From: Leishmania martiniquensis
Taxonomy: Eukaryota > Euglenozoa > Kinetoplastea > Trypanosomatida > Trypanosomatidae
NCBI RefSeq assembly: GCF_017916325.1
Contig: NC_090146.1
Span: 482,501-546,500 of the forward strand
DNA length: 64,000 nucleotides
Direction: 5' to 3'
Shown here: piece after piece, positions 43,093 to 52,900 of the stretch
Position numbering within the stretch: position 1 is the first letter of the stretch
How the letters are laid out: each line of letters begins with the position of its first letter
Translations under genes and position numbers: made by a program
Notes under the pieces: generated by a model
What the model was told of the DNA's origin: nothing
The model's input: only the letters and a program-made list of their open reading frames with translations
Database searches by the model: none

Positions 43093-43125
43093 AAGGCGGC
43101 GCGCGGAGTGCTATCCGAGAGATCA

Positions 43126-46100
43126 ATGGAGTTCGCCACATCTGCAGCGCGGCGACATATCCTTCCCGTCACAGGAGCCTCCGATGGAGGTGACAGGCAG
43201 CGCGCGCATCGGGATCTCATCTCCGTGGCCACTGATAAAAGAATTGGGGACGGCCCTCTTCAGGCGACTGCAGGGCGGCCTTCGTGCATGAGTAGCTGGT
43301 CTCTGCGTGAGCCGCCTGCAGGGATTGAGCGGCAGGGTTACAGCAGCGCGGAGGGGGCGGTTTCAGCAGAGGGTGCGTCTCGGGGTAAGTGCAGGTCCAG
43401 CAATGCATCATCTTCCTACGAGTGCGATGGCACACAAAGTCGCTCGTGCCTCTCCAAGAGCGGGGCTTCTGTGATGAAACCACCCTCGACCAGCACACAC
43501 CACCGCTCCTCTAACTCTTTCTTTTGTGCACCTCCTGATCGCGCCGTCAGCGGGGTCGACCAACTCTTTGAAGTCTTGGCCCGGGCTGCGATTCAGCTGT
43601 ACCGTCGACCCCTTCTACTGGTGTCGGAGATTTTCGTCCCACTCTTCTTCGTTTTCATTACGATTGCATTATGGAGCGTCTGGGGCGGCACACCGTATCC
43701 AGAGACGAGCTTCGTCCCTGCACCCGTCACGACGATGGGCATGTCGCTGGCACCTGAAACGCAAGGGGCTTGCTGGAATGAGAAGGTGTACGTGGAGCGT
43801 ATCGGATCGCTTCCACCGTGCTCTGCAGTTCAGTATCCATACACGTGTGACGGCGACATGACATTCACGCCGTTTCCGCCCGGCTCTATCTGCCATAACA
43901 ACTCGATGCCGTTCGCAGATCTAACAGTCGCTTACTTGAAGTCGCTGGTCGGCCACCTCAGTCGAGTGCCGTCGCTCAATACGATCATCACATTTCAAAT
44001 ATTTGCACAGATGCACATCGATCCGCTGAGAAGGCTGGGCGCAGCCGCCGTCAGCCATCTCTCCCCCATCATGTCCTTCAACGCTATTGTCTCCTCCGGC
44101 AACGTTTACTTCGTCGGTGATCCTGATTTCACCGAAAAGCTCATCGCCCACATGAACAGCGTGTCTTCTCTCTTCTCGCTCATCCACGACGGCAACGTGT
44201 ACGCCTCCGTGGAAGCGGTGCGGCGCGCTGTGCCGAAAGGCTCCATGGTGTGGGCCATCGTAGAGCTACGCTGCTCAGGTGGTGAGGGCCTCGACCTCGT
44301 GCTGCACATGAATAACTCCGCCCTGCCGTCGTTCACCACCATGGATGATCCTGCGTACCCCGGTGGTGCCCTCGCCGCGACAGCTGACGTCTATCTCGCC
44401 TCAGGCTTCCTCACGCTGCAGCAGGCCGTGACAGAGTTCTACCTTTCCCACTACGCCCTGTACATGACCCCGCAGACACAGTTCTTGGCTTCTTTCGCCT
44501 ACCCATCGTACACCCGCACGCCGCTACTGATGACATCACGTCAAATTCTTCCTCTCGTCTTCGGGGTAGCCTTCCTGTACAGTGTGTCCCAGCAGACGAA
44601 GCGCATTGTGCTGGAGAAGGAGCTGCGGATCCGCGAGGCGGTGCTGATCATGGGGCTCAAGCAGTGGGCCATCTACGTGAGCGAGCTCATTGTGCAGGTG
44701 GGGATCTTTGTGCCGACGTGCGTGCTGTGCGTGCTGATGCTGAAGCTGACGTACGTGACGAAGAGCGACCCGCTGATCCTGTTCCTCATCTTCCTCGTCT
44801 TTGCCCTCACGACGATCCCGCTGTCGGGCATGATCGCTGCCTTCTTCAGCAAGTCGCGCCTTGCGTCGCTCGTGGCGCCGGTGATCTACTTCATCTTGGT
44901 GATACCGATGTTCGCCATGACGAATGCGCAAGGCTGGGTCGTGACGCTGTTCTCTGTGTTCTCGCCGAGCGGGTTTGCCGCGGCGCTGAACGTGTTCCTG
45001 CTGCATGAGTCTGGGAGTGGGTGCGGCGCTGCGCAGATGACGTCGCGGCGCGACAACCCGACGCTCGCGGTTCTTCTTGGGATGCTGGCGGCGGACTTCT
45101 TTGTCTACTATGTGCTGATGCTGTACCTGGACGCTGTTGTGCCGAAGGAGTGGGGCACGCCGAAGCACCCGCTGTTCTTCATAATCGACCCCGTCAAGTG
45201 GTTCTTCGGTGCCAAACCTAAGCGCCTGGAGGGCGGCGCCGACGGGCGCGCGGAGAACGGCGTCTTCGAGTCGCTCGACTACTCGCAGGACTGCGTGTCG
45301 TTCGAGGGCATCCGGAAGGAGTACCGGCGCGGCGGCAAGAGGTTCGTTGCGGTGAACAACCTGTACTGGGGGATGCGCGAGGGCGAGATCTCTGTGCTGC
45401 TGGGGCACAACGGCGCGGGCAAGACGACGGTGCTGAACATGATGACGGGGATGGTGGAGCCGGACGAGGGCGACTGCTACATCTACGGCAGCTCTGTGCG
45501 GACTCAGCTGAGCGAAGTGCGCCGCCAGATCGGGTACTGCCCGCAGCACAACATTCTGTGGCCTGAGCTGACGTGCCGCGACCACCTCGAGTTCTTTGGG
45601 CGGATCAAGGGGCTGAAGGGGTGGGAGCTGGAGAATGCGGTGTGCCGGATGCTGTACGAGACGGACCTGCTGGAGAAGATCGACCAGCCGGCGAAGCGCC
45701 TCTCCGGCGGGATGAAGCGGAGGCTGTCGATCGCGATTGCGTTTGTGGGTGGGAGCCGGCTTGTGCTGCTCGACGAGCCGACGGCCGGGCTGGACGTTGG
45801 TGCGCGGCGGCAGACGTGGGAGCTGCTGCGGCGCATGTCAGAGGCGCACACGCTGCTGCTGACGACGCACTACATGGACGAGGCGGACCTGCTGGGGCAC
45901 AAAATCGGCATCATGAGCCAGGGGCGCCTGAAGTGCTCCGGCAGCAGCCTGTTCCTCAAGTCTCGGCTCGGCGGGGGCTACTGCATCGTCATCTCCGTCG
46001 ATCCCGAGCTGGACCCAGACGCGGTGGACGACGTGGTGCTTGGAGCTGTTGATGGCGCGAGTGTTCTTAGGCGCAACGGGTGTGAGCTGACATATGAGCT

Positions 46101-48576
46101 GCCTGCGCGAAGCGCGAACAGGTTTCCTGCATTGCTCGATGAGATTGACTCCGTGGAGGCCGACGGCATTCGCGGCTACTCACTGGCTGCGACGACGCTG
46201 GAGGAGGTGTTTCTGAAGGTGTCGGAGGAGGATGTCGCGGGCCGCAGCGAGGCGGCGGAGCAAGAGAACGTGGAGTTGATCTGGAACTGCGGGGTTGCGC
46301 GGTCGGCGCTGTGGTTGCAGTTTCGTACGATGATGGTGAAGCGATTCTGGAGTGCGCTGCGGGACCGGAAGATGCAGTGCTTTCAGATTGTGTGCCCGGT
46401 TGTGTGCATCCTGATCGCGATGCTGTTGAACCTACTCAACTTCGGCGTCGCGCGTGAGCTAGCGCTGGACTACGCATGGGTCTCTGAGAACGCGAAATCG
46501 GTAATGCTAACGGTGGGCTGCGACGTGATGTGGGGAAGCCGGCCGCAGGTGCGGGGAGCGGTTGTGAATGAAACGCATTTCGCCACGGCAGGAATGCTCT
46601 CTGATTTTGCGCTGGACACGTGGTACACGCATGCGGCGCCACGCTTCGGTGCGATCGCGTGCAACGACTCTACGGTGCAGGGCGACGCAGGCACCGATAT
46701 TCGGAACATTTTCTTCGTCAACACGTCCTCCGTTCATCAGTCTGCCATCGGCCTCGCCACGTACTACGACCTATTGGCAAAAACAAATGGTGGGGGGAGC
46801 ATGTACATCAAGCACAGTGCCGCTCTCATGGAGAAACCGGTCATGTCCAACGCCATGACGTTCATCTTTATCGGTGCGCTCATCCTCATACCCATGAGCT
46901 TATTGCCGGCGAACCCGGTAGCGTGGGTGGTGAAGGAGCGGGAGTGCGGGGCGCGGCACTTGCAGAACCTGTGCGGGCTGAATTTCTTCGTGTACTGGGC
47001 ATCGAACTTCATCTTCGACATGGCTGCATACTTCACTTCCATGTGTCTATGCATCGCCATCTTTGGCATCTTTCAGCGTGAGGAGTTCATCGGACCTGAT
47101 CGCGTTGGCGGCACGTTCGTGCTCTTCCTCGTGTACGGCTTGACGAGCACGGCCGGTGCGTACGCACTGAGCTTCGCCTTCGCAGAGCACTCGTCTGCGC
47201 AGACGATTGTAATGGCACTGAGTCTTGTCACTGGATTTCTGTTGAACATAGTTGTCTTTGTGCTTCAGCTCCGGGAGGACGCCGAGCGCACGTCAAACAG
47301 GCTCCGCTTCCTGTTCCGACTCATACCGTCCTACGCCGTCGGCGAGGGCATTATTGATCTGCTGATGCTCACGGGCAATGTCGTGATGGGGCGCGCCAAA
47401 TCTGCCTGGGACATGAACCAGCTTGGGTGGCCTCTCGTCTACCTCGCCATCGAGCTCCCATTCTTTTGCATCGCCACGCTGGCGCTGGACCACCCCGCGG
47501 CGGAGCGGCTTCCGCAGCGGCTGCGATACTGCCGTGACGCAGACCCCATAATCCCGAGCGACGAGGATTCTGACGTGGGGGGCGAACGCCAGGCCGTTTA
47601 CGAGGCCCAAAACAAGGGGGACACGTCAAGCGACGTTGTACGCGTGGTGAACCTGCAGAAGCGGTACAGAAGCGGCAACGTGGCTGTGAAGGGCATCACC
47701 TTTTCGATCTTCCCGGGGGAGGTGTTCGGGCTCCTGGGGACGAACGGCGCGGGCAAGACGACCACGATCTCGATGCTGTGCCAGCAGTTCCTGCCGACGG
47801 GCGGCAGTGCGTACGTGTGTGGGTACGACATTGTGGAGCAAAGCAAGGAGGCGCTGCGGTGCATCGGGTACTGCCCACAGTTCGACGCGACGCTGGACCT
47901 GCTGACGGTGGAGGAGCAGCTGGAGCTGTACGCTGGGGTTCGTGGGGTCAGGCGCGCGGAGTGGCCTGCGCTTGTGGACGCGCTGTGCACGCTGTGCGAG
48001 CTGACCATGTACCGCAAGACGGTGACGAGCGCGCTGTCTGGCGGCAACCGGCGCAAGCTGTCTGTGGCGATGGCGCTGGTGGGTGGCCCGCGGGTGATCT
48101 TCCTGGACGAGCCGTCTGCCGGCATGGACCCTGTGGCGCGGCGCGGGATGTGGACGGCGATCCAGCGCGCCTCGGCGCACTGCTCTGTGGTGCTGACGAC
48201 GCACCACCTGGAGGAGGTGGAGGCGCTCGCGGATATCGTCGCCATCATGGTGCGCGGGCATGTGCGGTGCATCGGCGACAAGGTGCACCTGAAGAACAAG
48301 TTCGGCAGCGCCTTCGAGGTGAGCGTGCTCCTTTCGTCGGCGAAGTACGCGGAGCGCTTCTCATCCTTCATGAAGGCGGAGCTCCCTGACGCTGTGGTGA
48401 GGGAACGAGAGGGCCGCCGGTTTGTGTATCAGCTGCCGCGCGGCCGTGGCTTCGGCGCCGTTTTCCGCGCGTTGCAGCAAAACAAGGAGCGGCTGCACAT
48501 TACGGACTACAGCGTGTCGCAGACATCGATCGAGCAGGTGTTCCTGCGCATCAGCGAATCTTCAAAGCACCTGTAG
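43126..48576 (+). CDS. ABC transporter subfamily A, array copy 3 (full length)
   Basis: 1816 aa from ATG 43126. The open frame extends to a TTG at 43087, but the acceptor AG lies at 43091-43092. An alternative ATG is 43288. A hydrophilic tail of about 160 aa precedes TM1 (about 162-187), then a first large loop to about 475. NBD1: GHNGAGKTT at about 760, LSGGMKRRLS at about 859, LVLLDEPTAGLD at about 879. NBD2: GTNGAGKTTT at about 1538, LSGGNRRKLS at about 1637, VIFLDEPSAGMDP at about 1657. Both ATP sites are complete. The protein is a chimera relative to copy 2: same NBDs and most TM segments, different N-terminus, loop 1 and loop 2. The C-terminus (VFLRISESSKHL) follows copy 4 in its last shared bases (GTGTTCCTGCGCATCAGCG) rather than copy 2. 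Confidence 0.93.
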   Translation: MEFATSAARRHILPVTGASDGGDRQRAHRDLISVATDKRIGDGPLQATAGRPSCMSSWSLREPPAGIERQGYSSAEGAVSAEGASRGKCRSSNASSSYECDGTQSRSCLSKSGASVMKPPSTSTHHRSSNSFFCAPPDRAVSGVDQLFEVLARAAIQLYRRPLLLVSEIFVPLFFVFITIALWSVWGGTPYPETSFVPAPVTTMGMSLAPETQGACWNEKVYVERIGSLPPCSAVQYPYTCDGDMTFTPFPPGSICHNNSMPFADLTVAYLKSLVGHLSRVPSLNTIITFQIFAQMHIDPLRRLGAAAVSHLSPIMSFNAIVSSGNVYFVGDPDFTEKLIAHMNSVSSLFSLIHDGNVYASVEAVRRAVPKGSMVWAIVELRCSGGEGLDLVLHMNNSALPSFTTMDDPAYPGGALAATADVYLASGFLTLQQAVTEFYLSHYALYMTPQTQFLASFAYPSYTRTPLLMTSRQILPLVFGVAFLYSVSQQTKRIVLEKELRIREAVLIMGLKQWAIYVSELIVQVGIFVPTCVLCVLMLKLTYVTKSDPLILFLIFLVFALTTIPLSGMIAAFFSKSRLASLVAPVIYFILVIPMFAMTNAQGWVVTLFSVFSPSGFAAALNVFLLHESGSGCGAAQMTSRRDNPTLAVLLGMLAADFFVYYVLMLYLDAVVPKEWGTPKHPLFFIIDPVKWFFGAKPKRLEGGADGRAENGVFESLDYSQDCVSFEGIRKEYRRGGKRFVAVNNLYWGMREGEISVLLGHNGAGKTTVLNMMTGMVEPDEGDCYIYGSSVRTQLSEVRRQIGYCPQHNILWPELTCRDHLEFFGRIKGLKGWELENAVCRMLYETDLLEKIDQPAKRLSGGMKRRLSIAIAFVGGSRLVLLDEPTAGLDVGARRQTWELLRRMSEAHTLLLTTHYMDEADLLGHKIGIMSQGRLKCSGSSLFLKSRLGGGYCIVISVDPELDPDAVDDVVLGAVDGASVLRRNGCELTYELPARSANRFPALLDEIDSVEADGIRGYSLAATTLEEVFLKVSEEDVAGRSEAAEQENVELIWNCGVARSALWLQFRTMMVKRFWSALRDRKMQCFQIVCPVVCILIAMLLNLLNFGVARELALDYAWVSENAKSVMLTVGCDVMWGSRPQVRGAVVNETHFATAGMLSDFALDTWYTHAAPRFGAIACNDSTVQGDAGTDIRNIFFVNTSSVHQSAIGLATYYDLLAKTNGGGSMYIKHSAALMEKPVMSNAMTFIFIGALILIPMSLLPANPVAWVVKERECGARHLQNLCGLNFFVYWASNFIFDMAAYFTSMCLCIAIFGIFQREEFIGPDRVGGTFVLFLVYGLTSTAGAYALSFAFAEHSSAQTIVMALSLVTGFLLNIVVFVLQLREDAERTSNRLRFLFRLIPSYAVGEGIIDLLMLTGNVVMGRAKSAWDMNQLGWPLVYLAIELPFFCIATLALDHPAAERLPQRLRYCRDADPIIPSDEDSDVGGERQAVYEAQNKGDTSSDVVRVVNLQKRYRSGNVAVKGITFSIFPGEVFGLLGTNGAGKTTTISMLCQQFLPTGGSAYVCGYDIVEQSKEALRCIGYCPQFDATLDLLTVEEQLELYAGVRGVRRAEWPALVDALCTLCELTMYRKTVTSALSGGNRRKLSVAMALVGGPRVIFLDEPSAGMDPVARRGMWTAIQRASAHCSVVLTTHHLEEVEALADIVAIMVRGHVRCIGDKVHLKNKFGSAFEVSVLLSSAKYAERFSSFMKAELPDAVVREREGRRFVYQLPRGRGFGAVFRALQQNKERLHITDYSVSQTSIEQVFLRISESSKHL
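44569..46434 (+). repeat. 1866-bp block, partner of 35687-37552
   Basis: The same TMD1 end-NBD1-TMD2 start block as in copy 2. The subsegment 45140-45711 is also shared with copy 4 at 54660-55231. Confidence 0.9.
47403..48512 (+). repeat. 1110-bp block, partner of 38542-39651
   Basis: Last TM segment plus NBD2, apparently identical to copy 2 at a constant offset. Its distal part is also the source-like sequence of the truncated ORF at 32222. Confidence 0.9.
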
Positions 48577-51500
48577 GCCATCAGGAGAGTGTTGGCGCTG
48601 GTGAGCTTGGAATCAGGTGGCACGGATACACGCCGTAGAGGGCAAAAAGCAATTTCGTTCATCGTGGCGCGGCTGCTTTTATGCGGGCAGCGGGATAGGC
48701 GGCGTCTTCCTTGGGAAACGGAGCGCAGCCTAGGGAGATTAGGCAGAGCGTCTCCCTCAGCTGGTAGCGCTCGTGCTCTGCTCTTTAGTCGATGAATGCA
48801 TTGCTACGACGATGAGCGTTACGGGTTAGAGGTGACTTGCGCATCGCGTGCGCATACGCCAAATAGGATCCGCAATGTAGTTTGCGATGAGACACGTACG
48901 AACTGACGTGCGTGCTTGTGTGTCGTGTGCTCATCGATGCCGATTATGTTTGAGCTATGCATTACCTCATCTTTGGAACTCTTTTCGTTTTTTTTTGTGT
49001 AACTAATGTGTGCGCATCTGCAGTGAACATGCACCGCTTTCAAAAGGCGGTCGGTACTGTGTGACCGGTCATCTCGAATGTGCATGCTGTGCGTTGTGTA
49101 TGAGGGCCCCGCACATACCTCTACCGAACCTTTTTTTTTCTTAGCTGATGGCTTTGCTTGGATACTGCAGGGAAAGCTGCAGACTCATCCTTCCATGTGC
49201 AGATTTCTTGCGCATGAACTGGATGGCGACGCGTCTCATGGAGTGAAGCTGTTGCGGCTGGGCTCACTGCGTAACGCTGCTAATGGGTCATTTCTGCTTC
49301 CTCTTTTGTTTCTCATCACGTCGCTGCCTTCCCCTGTGTGTGCTCACTGAGTAAAGTTCTCGAATCTCCTGTCTTTTTTTTAGCTAACGGGCTTTGTACT
49401 CGACCCCCGCTGCTTTTTGTGGCCCCATCTGTCGGTGCTCGTCAATCTTCTGGTGTGTGCTTGTGCATACATGTATGCGTCTCTGTGCTTCCGATATGTG
49501 TGCGTTGCGCCGTCGGTGTGATGCTGTCGGCTTCGTTTGCTTCATGATGAGCGTGCGGGTGACTGCCATTCGCGATACTGCGTGTCCCTCCTGTATGCGC
49601 GCTTGTTTGAGGTGTCGAGGGAGCGGGAGAAGGGTGTGGGAGGCGCAGACTTCACACACGACTTCGTGCGAAGAGGGCAAGAAGCAGCGAACTCTCGCCC
49701 AGCATGAGCTTATGTACATACATTAATAGCCCAAGCGCCTCTCCTTACCCTGCGTTTCATACACGGACGCGCCCACGCGCAGACGAAGTTACCCGTCTCT
49801 CTCTCTTTTTTTCGGAAGTGGTGGGGTGGGGGCGGGGGAGAAGTCGGTATCGCGGATGCACTGGCTGCTTCCCCCCTTAGTCTTCTGCCGTGCCCCATCA
49901 AAGGTGGGAGCGAAGACCGCACTCTTCTTTCCTTTTGTTTCGCACATGTCTAAGGAAAGGGCCGGAAAAAACGCTCCGAGTGATACAGCGGAGCGCTTTA
50001 GTGGAAATGGTTTGCCCTTTCTTTATGTGCACACTTGCTCTGTTCTCTTCCCCCCTCCCCCTACACACCCCTTATATATATCTGCCTCCTCATTTGTGAT
50101 GCATGCAGCCGCTTCAGTTGTGCCCAACAAGATGTGCTTCCTGCGCTCGTTGGAGAAACCCCGTCGGCTATCAATCCTCTTCACTCTTCTTCTTTGTGTT
50201 CAGTTTTGGCGGCCTCAGAGGTCGGCAACGGCAAGCTGTGCAGCAGCGCGGACGGCCTGAGGGACTCTGCCGGGTGTGGTAGACGTGGGGTTGGGAGGAG
50301 AGGGAGGAGGTACAGCGCGAAGGAAGGGAGGAAAAAGCGTTCCCATCTCGCCGAACCCCTTTTATTCGTCGTCGTGCTCGCCCCCCTATCCCCTCTCTGA
50401 GATTTGCATTGTCTCTCGTTCTGTATTACGCACGCCCCCTCTCCTTTCAAGAGGACATCACTACGGAAGAGCAGCACACGGCGCGCGGCGGTGCTGAACG
50501 CCTTTGGCGTTTCCGTTGGTCACCTTGCCAGTGCGCCTGGGCCTCGCGTGGAACTCAAGATACTTTGCCGTCGAGGAGCCTCCATCCTTATTTATTTCCG
50601 CGCGACGCCTTCATCGTTGGCCTCCTCGTTATGTCCTTGGGCGTATGTGAAGAATGACATCGCGTTAGCGCCATCGCCTATATTGCTCTCCTCTGCGGCG
50701 ACTCCCTGCGCCCTGCTTTGGAGCCTTGGGCAGCCAAGGGACCGTGACGCATACGTTAGGAGTGAGGGATCAGCACCCGATCTCTTTCTATTTCCGTTTT
50801 GTCCCCCTCCTCTCTCCAGAAGAGTGCGTTCTCTGCGAGCGCGCGACGCACTCCACTCTACTCTCTACTGCGCATCTCGGATGGCGAGTTGCACAGGCCC
50901 TTTTGAACTGCATGATGAGGTCTGGTCAGAAAGCCAGTGGCCATGAGGTGCTGGCGCATGTATTCCCACGTACACGCAGGGTTCTCCCTGGAACGGATAC
51001 ACGGACGCGAAGCATACGGAGCTGCTGCTGCGTCGTATGACACAACACTCTTGCCGCTACAGAGAAGCAGCAAGAAGGAGGGCTAGAGCGGTGTTTCATG
51101 CAGGCGTGCCGCATGCCGCAACGTGCGCCCGCGTGAATGTGTATGTATGGCCGCCTCGTCGCGGCGACAATTGCAGCGCTTTCATTACCCTCCTCTGAGC
51201 CACTCCTTTCTGCGCTCGTTCGCTTTGGTGTACTTCATCTCTGAACTGCGTGTTGGTGCTTCAGTTATTCATATTTTTTTTTCCGCCTTCGCCTTCCACA
51301 GTGCGACCGCCGCCTCTGACGGTGTATGGAGCCCTTGCCGCTAATCTTCTGTTGTGTGCTGTCGCGCCCTCGAAATGTGAACACATTTTTCTTTCCCTTT
51401 TGTCTCTTCGCCATCTAAAATTCCTCATTTCGTTCTGTAATGGTGTCGGGCAGCCCAACGGCAGTGGTGTTGGGCTATGCGCGTGCACACACACATATAT

Positions 51501-52753
51501 ATATATATTTCACACGTGCATATGTATCTCTTTACCAGTCTTTCTCTCTCTCTGTGTCTGCGGCCGTGCCGTCATTTCGATTTTGCTTCCTAAACGGTCC
51601 CCCTTCTCTGTTCCCTTTTGCGATTCGAGGCGAATCTACGTCGAGCTCGCGACAGCGCGCGATTTCAGTGCAGGGCAGGGGATTTCTCGTCATATTTGTT
51701 TGTGTGTAGACGTCGTTGGTACAGAGAAAAGAGGGCGTGGGCGTCAGCGCTTGCAGGAGGTGGTGCGCTGCAGTCGCCTTGCTCTATGGGTCTCGCCCAC
51801 TACTGGCGCACAAGAGACGATTTCCGCTTCCCATTGACCGCCTGCTGAGAAAGTGTGTGCGCTGTGGAAAGGAGAAGCCAATGGAAGTGGCTAGCGAGCG
51901 CAACGACAATGATGGGTGACATACGCAGCCTACCGCCTACGAGTAGTCTGTGTGCGAGGTTGGTCACCAGTAGGTGATGACAGCCAAGGCGGATCGGAGA
52001 GGCGAGGTGGCTGCGGCGCTGTTTGTCGAACCACTTGTGTCCTCCGCTCCGTTTTCTCCCCCCGCTCCCCTCCCTGACCGCCGTCGCAGCTGCGCTTTTC
52101 GGGTACGCCAACTCCGCAATCGAATGATTCCCATATGCGCCGCCGGGCACTCCCTCTCATCCTCGCCTCAGCACCTCCTCCCCAATCTGTGCATTTCCGT
52201 CTCCCCTATCGCGTCCCTCCGTCCTCTGCCCCCACCCCGCTGTTCCTCGGCTGTCTCTGGCCACCACCTCGCCAGCACTCATACACGAGAGCGCCGCCGG
52301 TGTCATCAGGTGTCCCACACTGTTCTTCTCCCCTCCCCCTTTTTTTCCAGGGCGGGAGGGCGCGCGCGCTCTCTCTTTGCATATTTCTCACTTCGCTTCT
52401 TCACGGTGTGTGAGAGAGAGAGAGCCGCCGCGCCGCAGAAAAGCACGCGAGAGGTCTCTGCTCGTCATCGCTAGTGAGAGCGAGGCGCGCAAGAACCTCG
52501 GAAGAAAGAGATCTGTGGGTCTGTGTGCAGTGAACTCGAGGCTGGGGAGGTGCGTTTCGCCACCACGGCAACTCGTGCCCCCCTACCGCATACTTCCTCA
52601 CAGCTCGCGCCATTGCCATCTTTTTCCCGCTTGTCTCTTTCCTCCACACATCTGTCTGTGTGTGTGTGTGTGCCGTCGGCTTTTTCTCTCCCTCCGCTCT
52701 GCCCTACGTTTTGGTGTGGGTGCCGTTGCGGTCTGTGCCCCCCCCGGGGGGGC
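48577..52753. other. 4.2-kb spacer between ABCA copies 3 and 4
   Basis: No credible CDS. It contains T-runs, (GT)n, an AC/AT microsatellite at 51489-51510, a balanced-composition island at about 50850-51170 and a C8G7 palindrome at 52738-52752. The island lacks a useful ORF and may be another decayed element; I could not identify it. Confidence 0.55.
51489..51510. repeat. Compound (AC)n(AT)n microsatellite
   Basis: CACACACA followed directly by an alternating AT run, in the spacer between copies 3 and 4. Confidence 0.8.
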
Positions 52754-52801
52754 TTCTCCTTTCCTCTGCATTCGCATACTTCGTGAGAGCACTTTTTACA
52801 G
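52754..52801 (+). promoter_or_regulatory. Probable SL trans-splice acceptor for ABCA copy 4
   Basis: CTTCTCCTTTCCTCTGC and then ACTTTTTACAG (AG 52800-52801). The first ATG downstream is 52901. Confidence 0.55.
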
Positions 52802-52900
52802 CTTGCCGGGGGAGCCGCATACCTGTGGCTCATCGCCTCTCTCTTTGAGGGCAGCAACATTTTTTGCGTCCTGAAGGAGAGAGCGCGCTGAGGGCGAACA

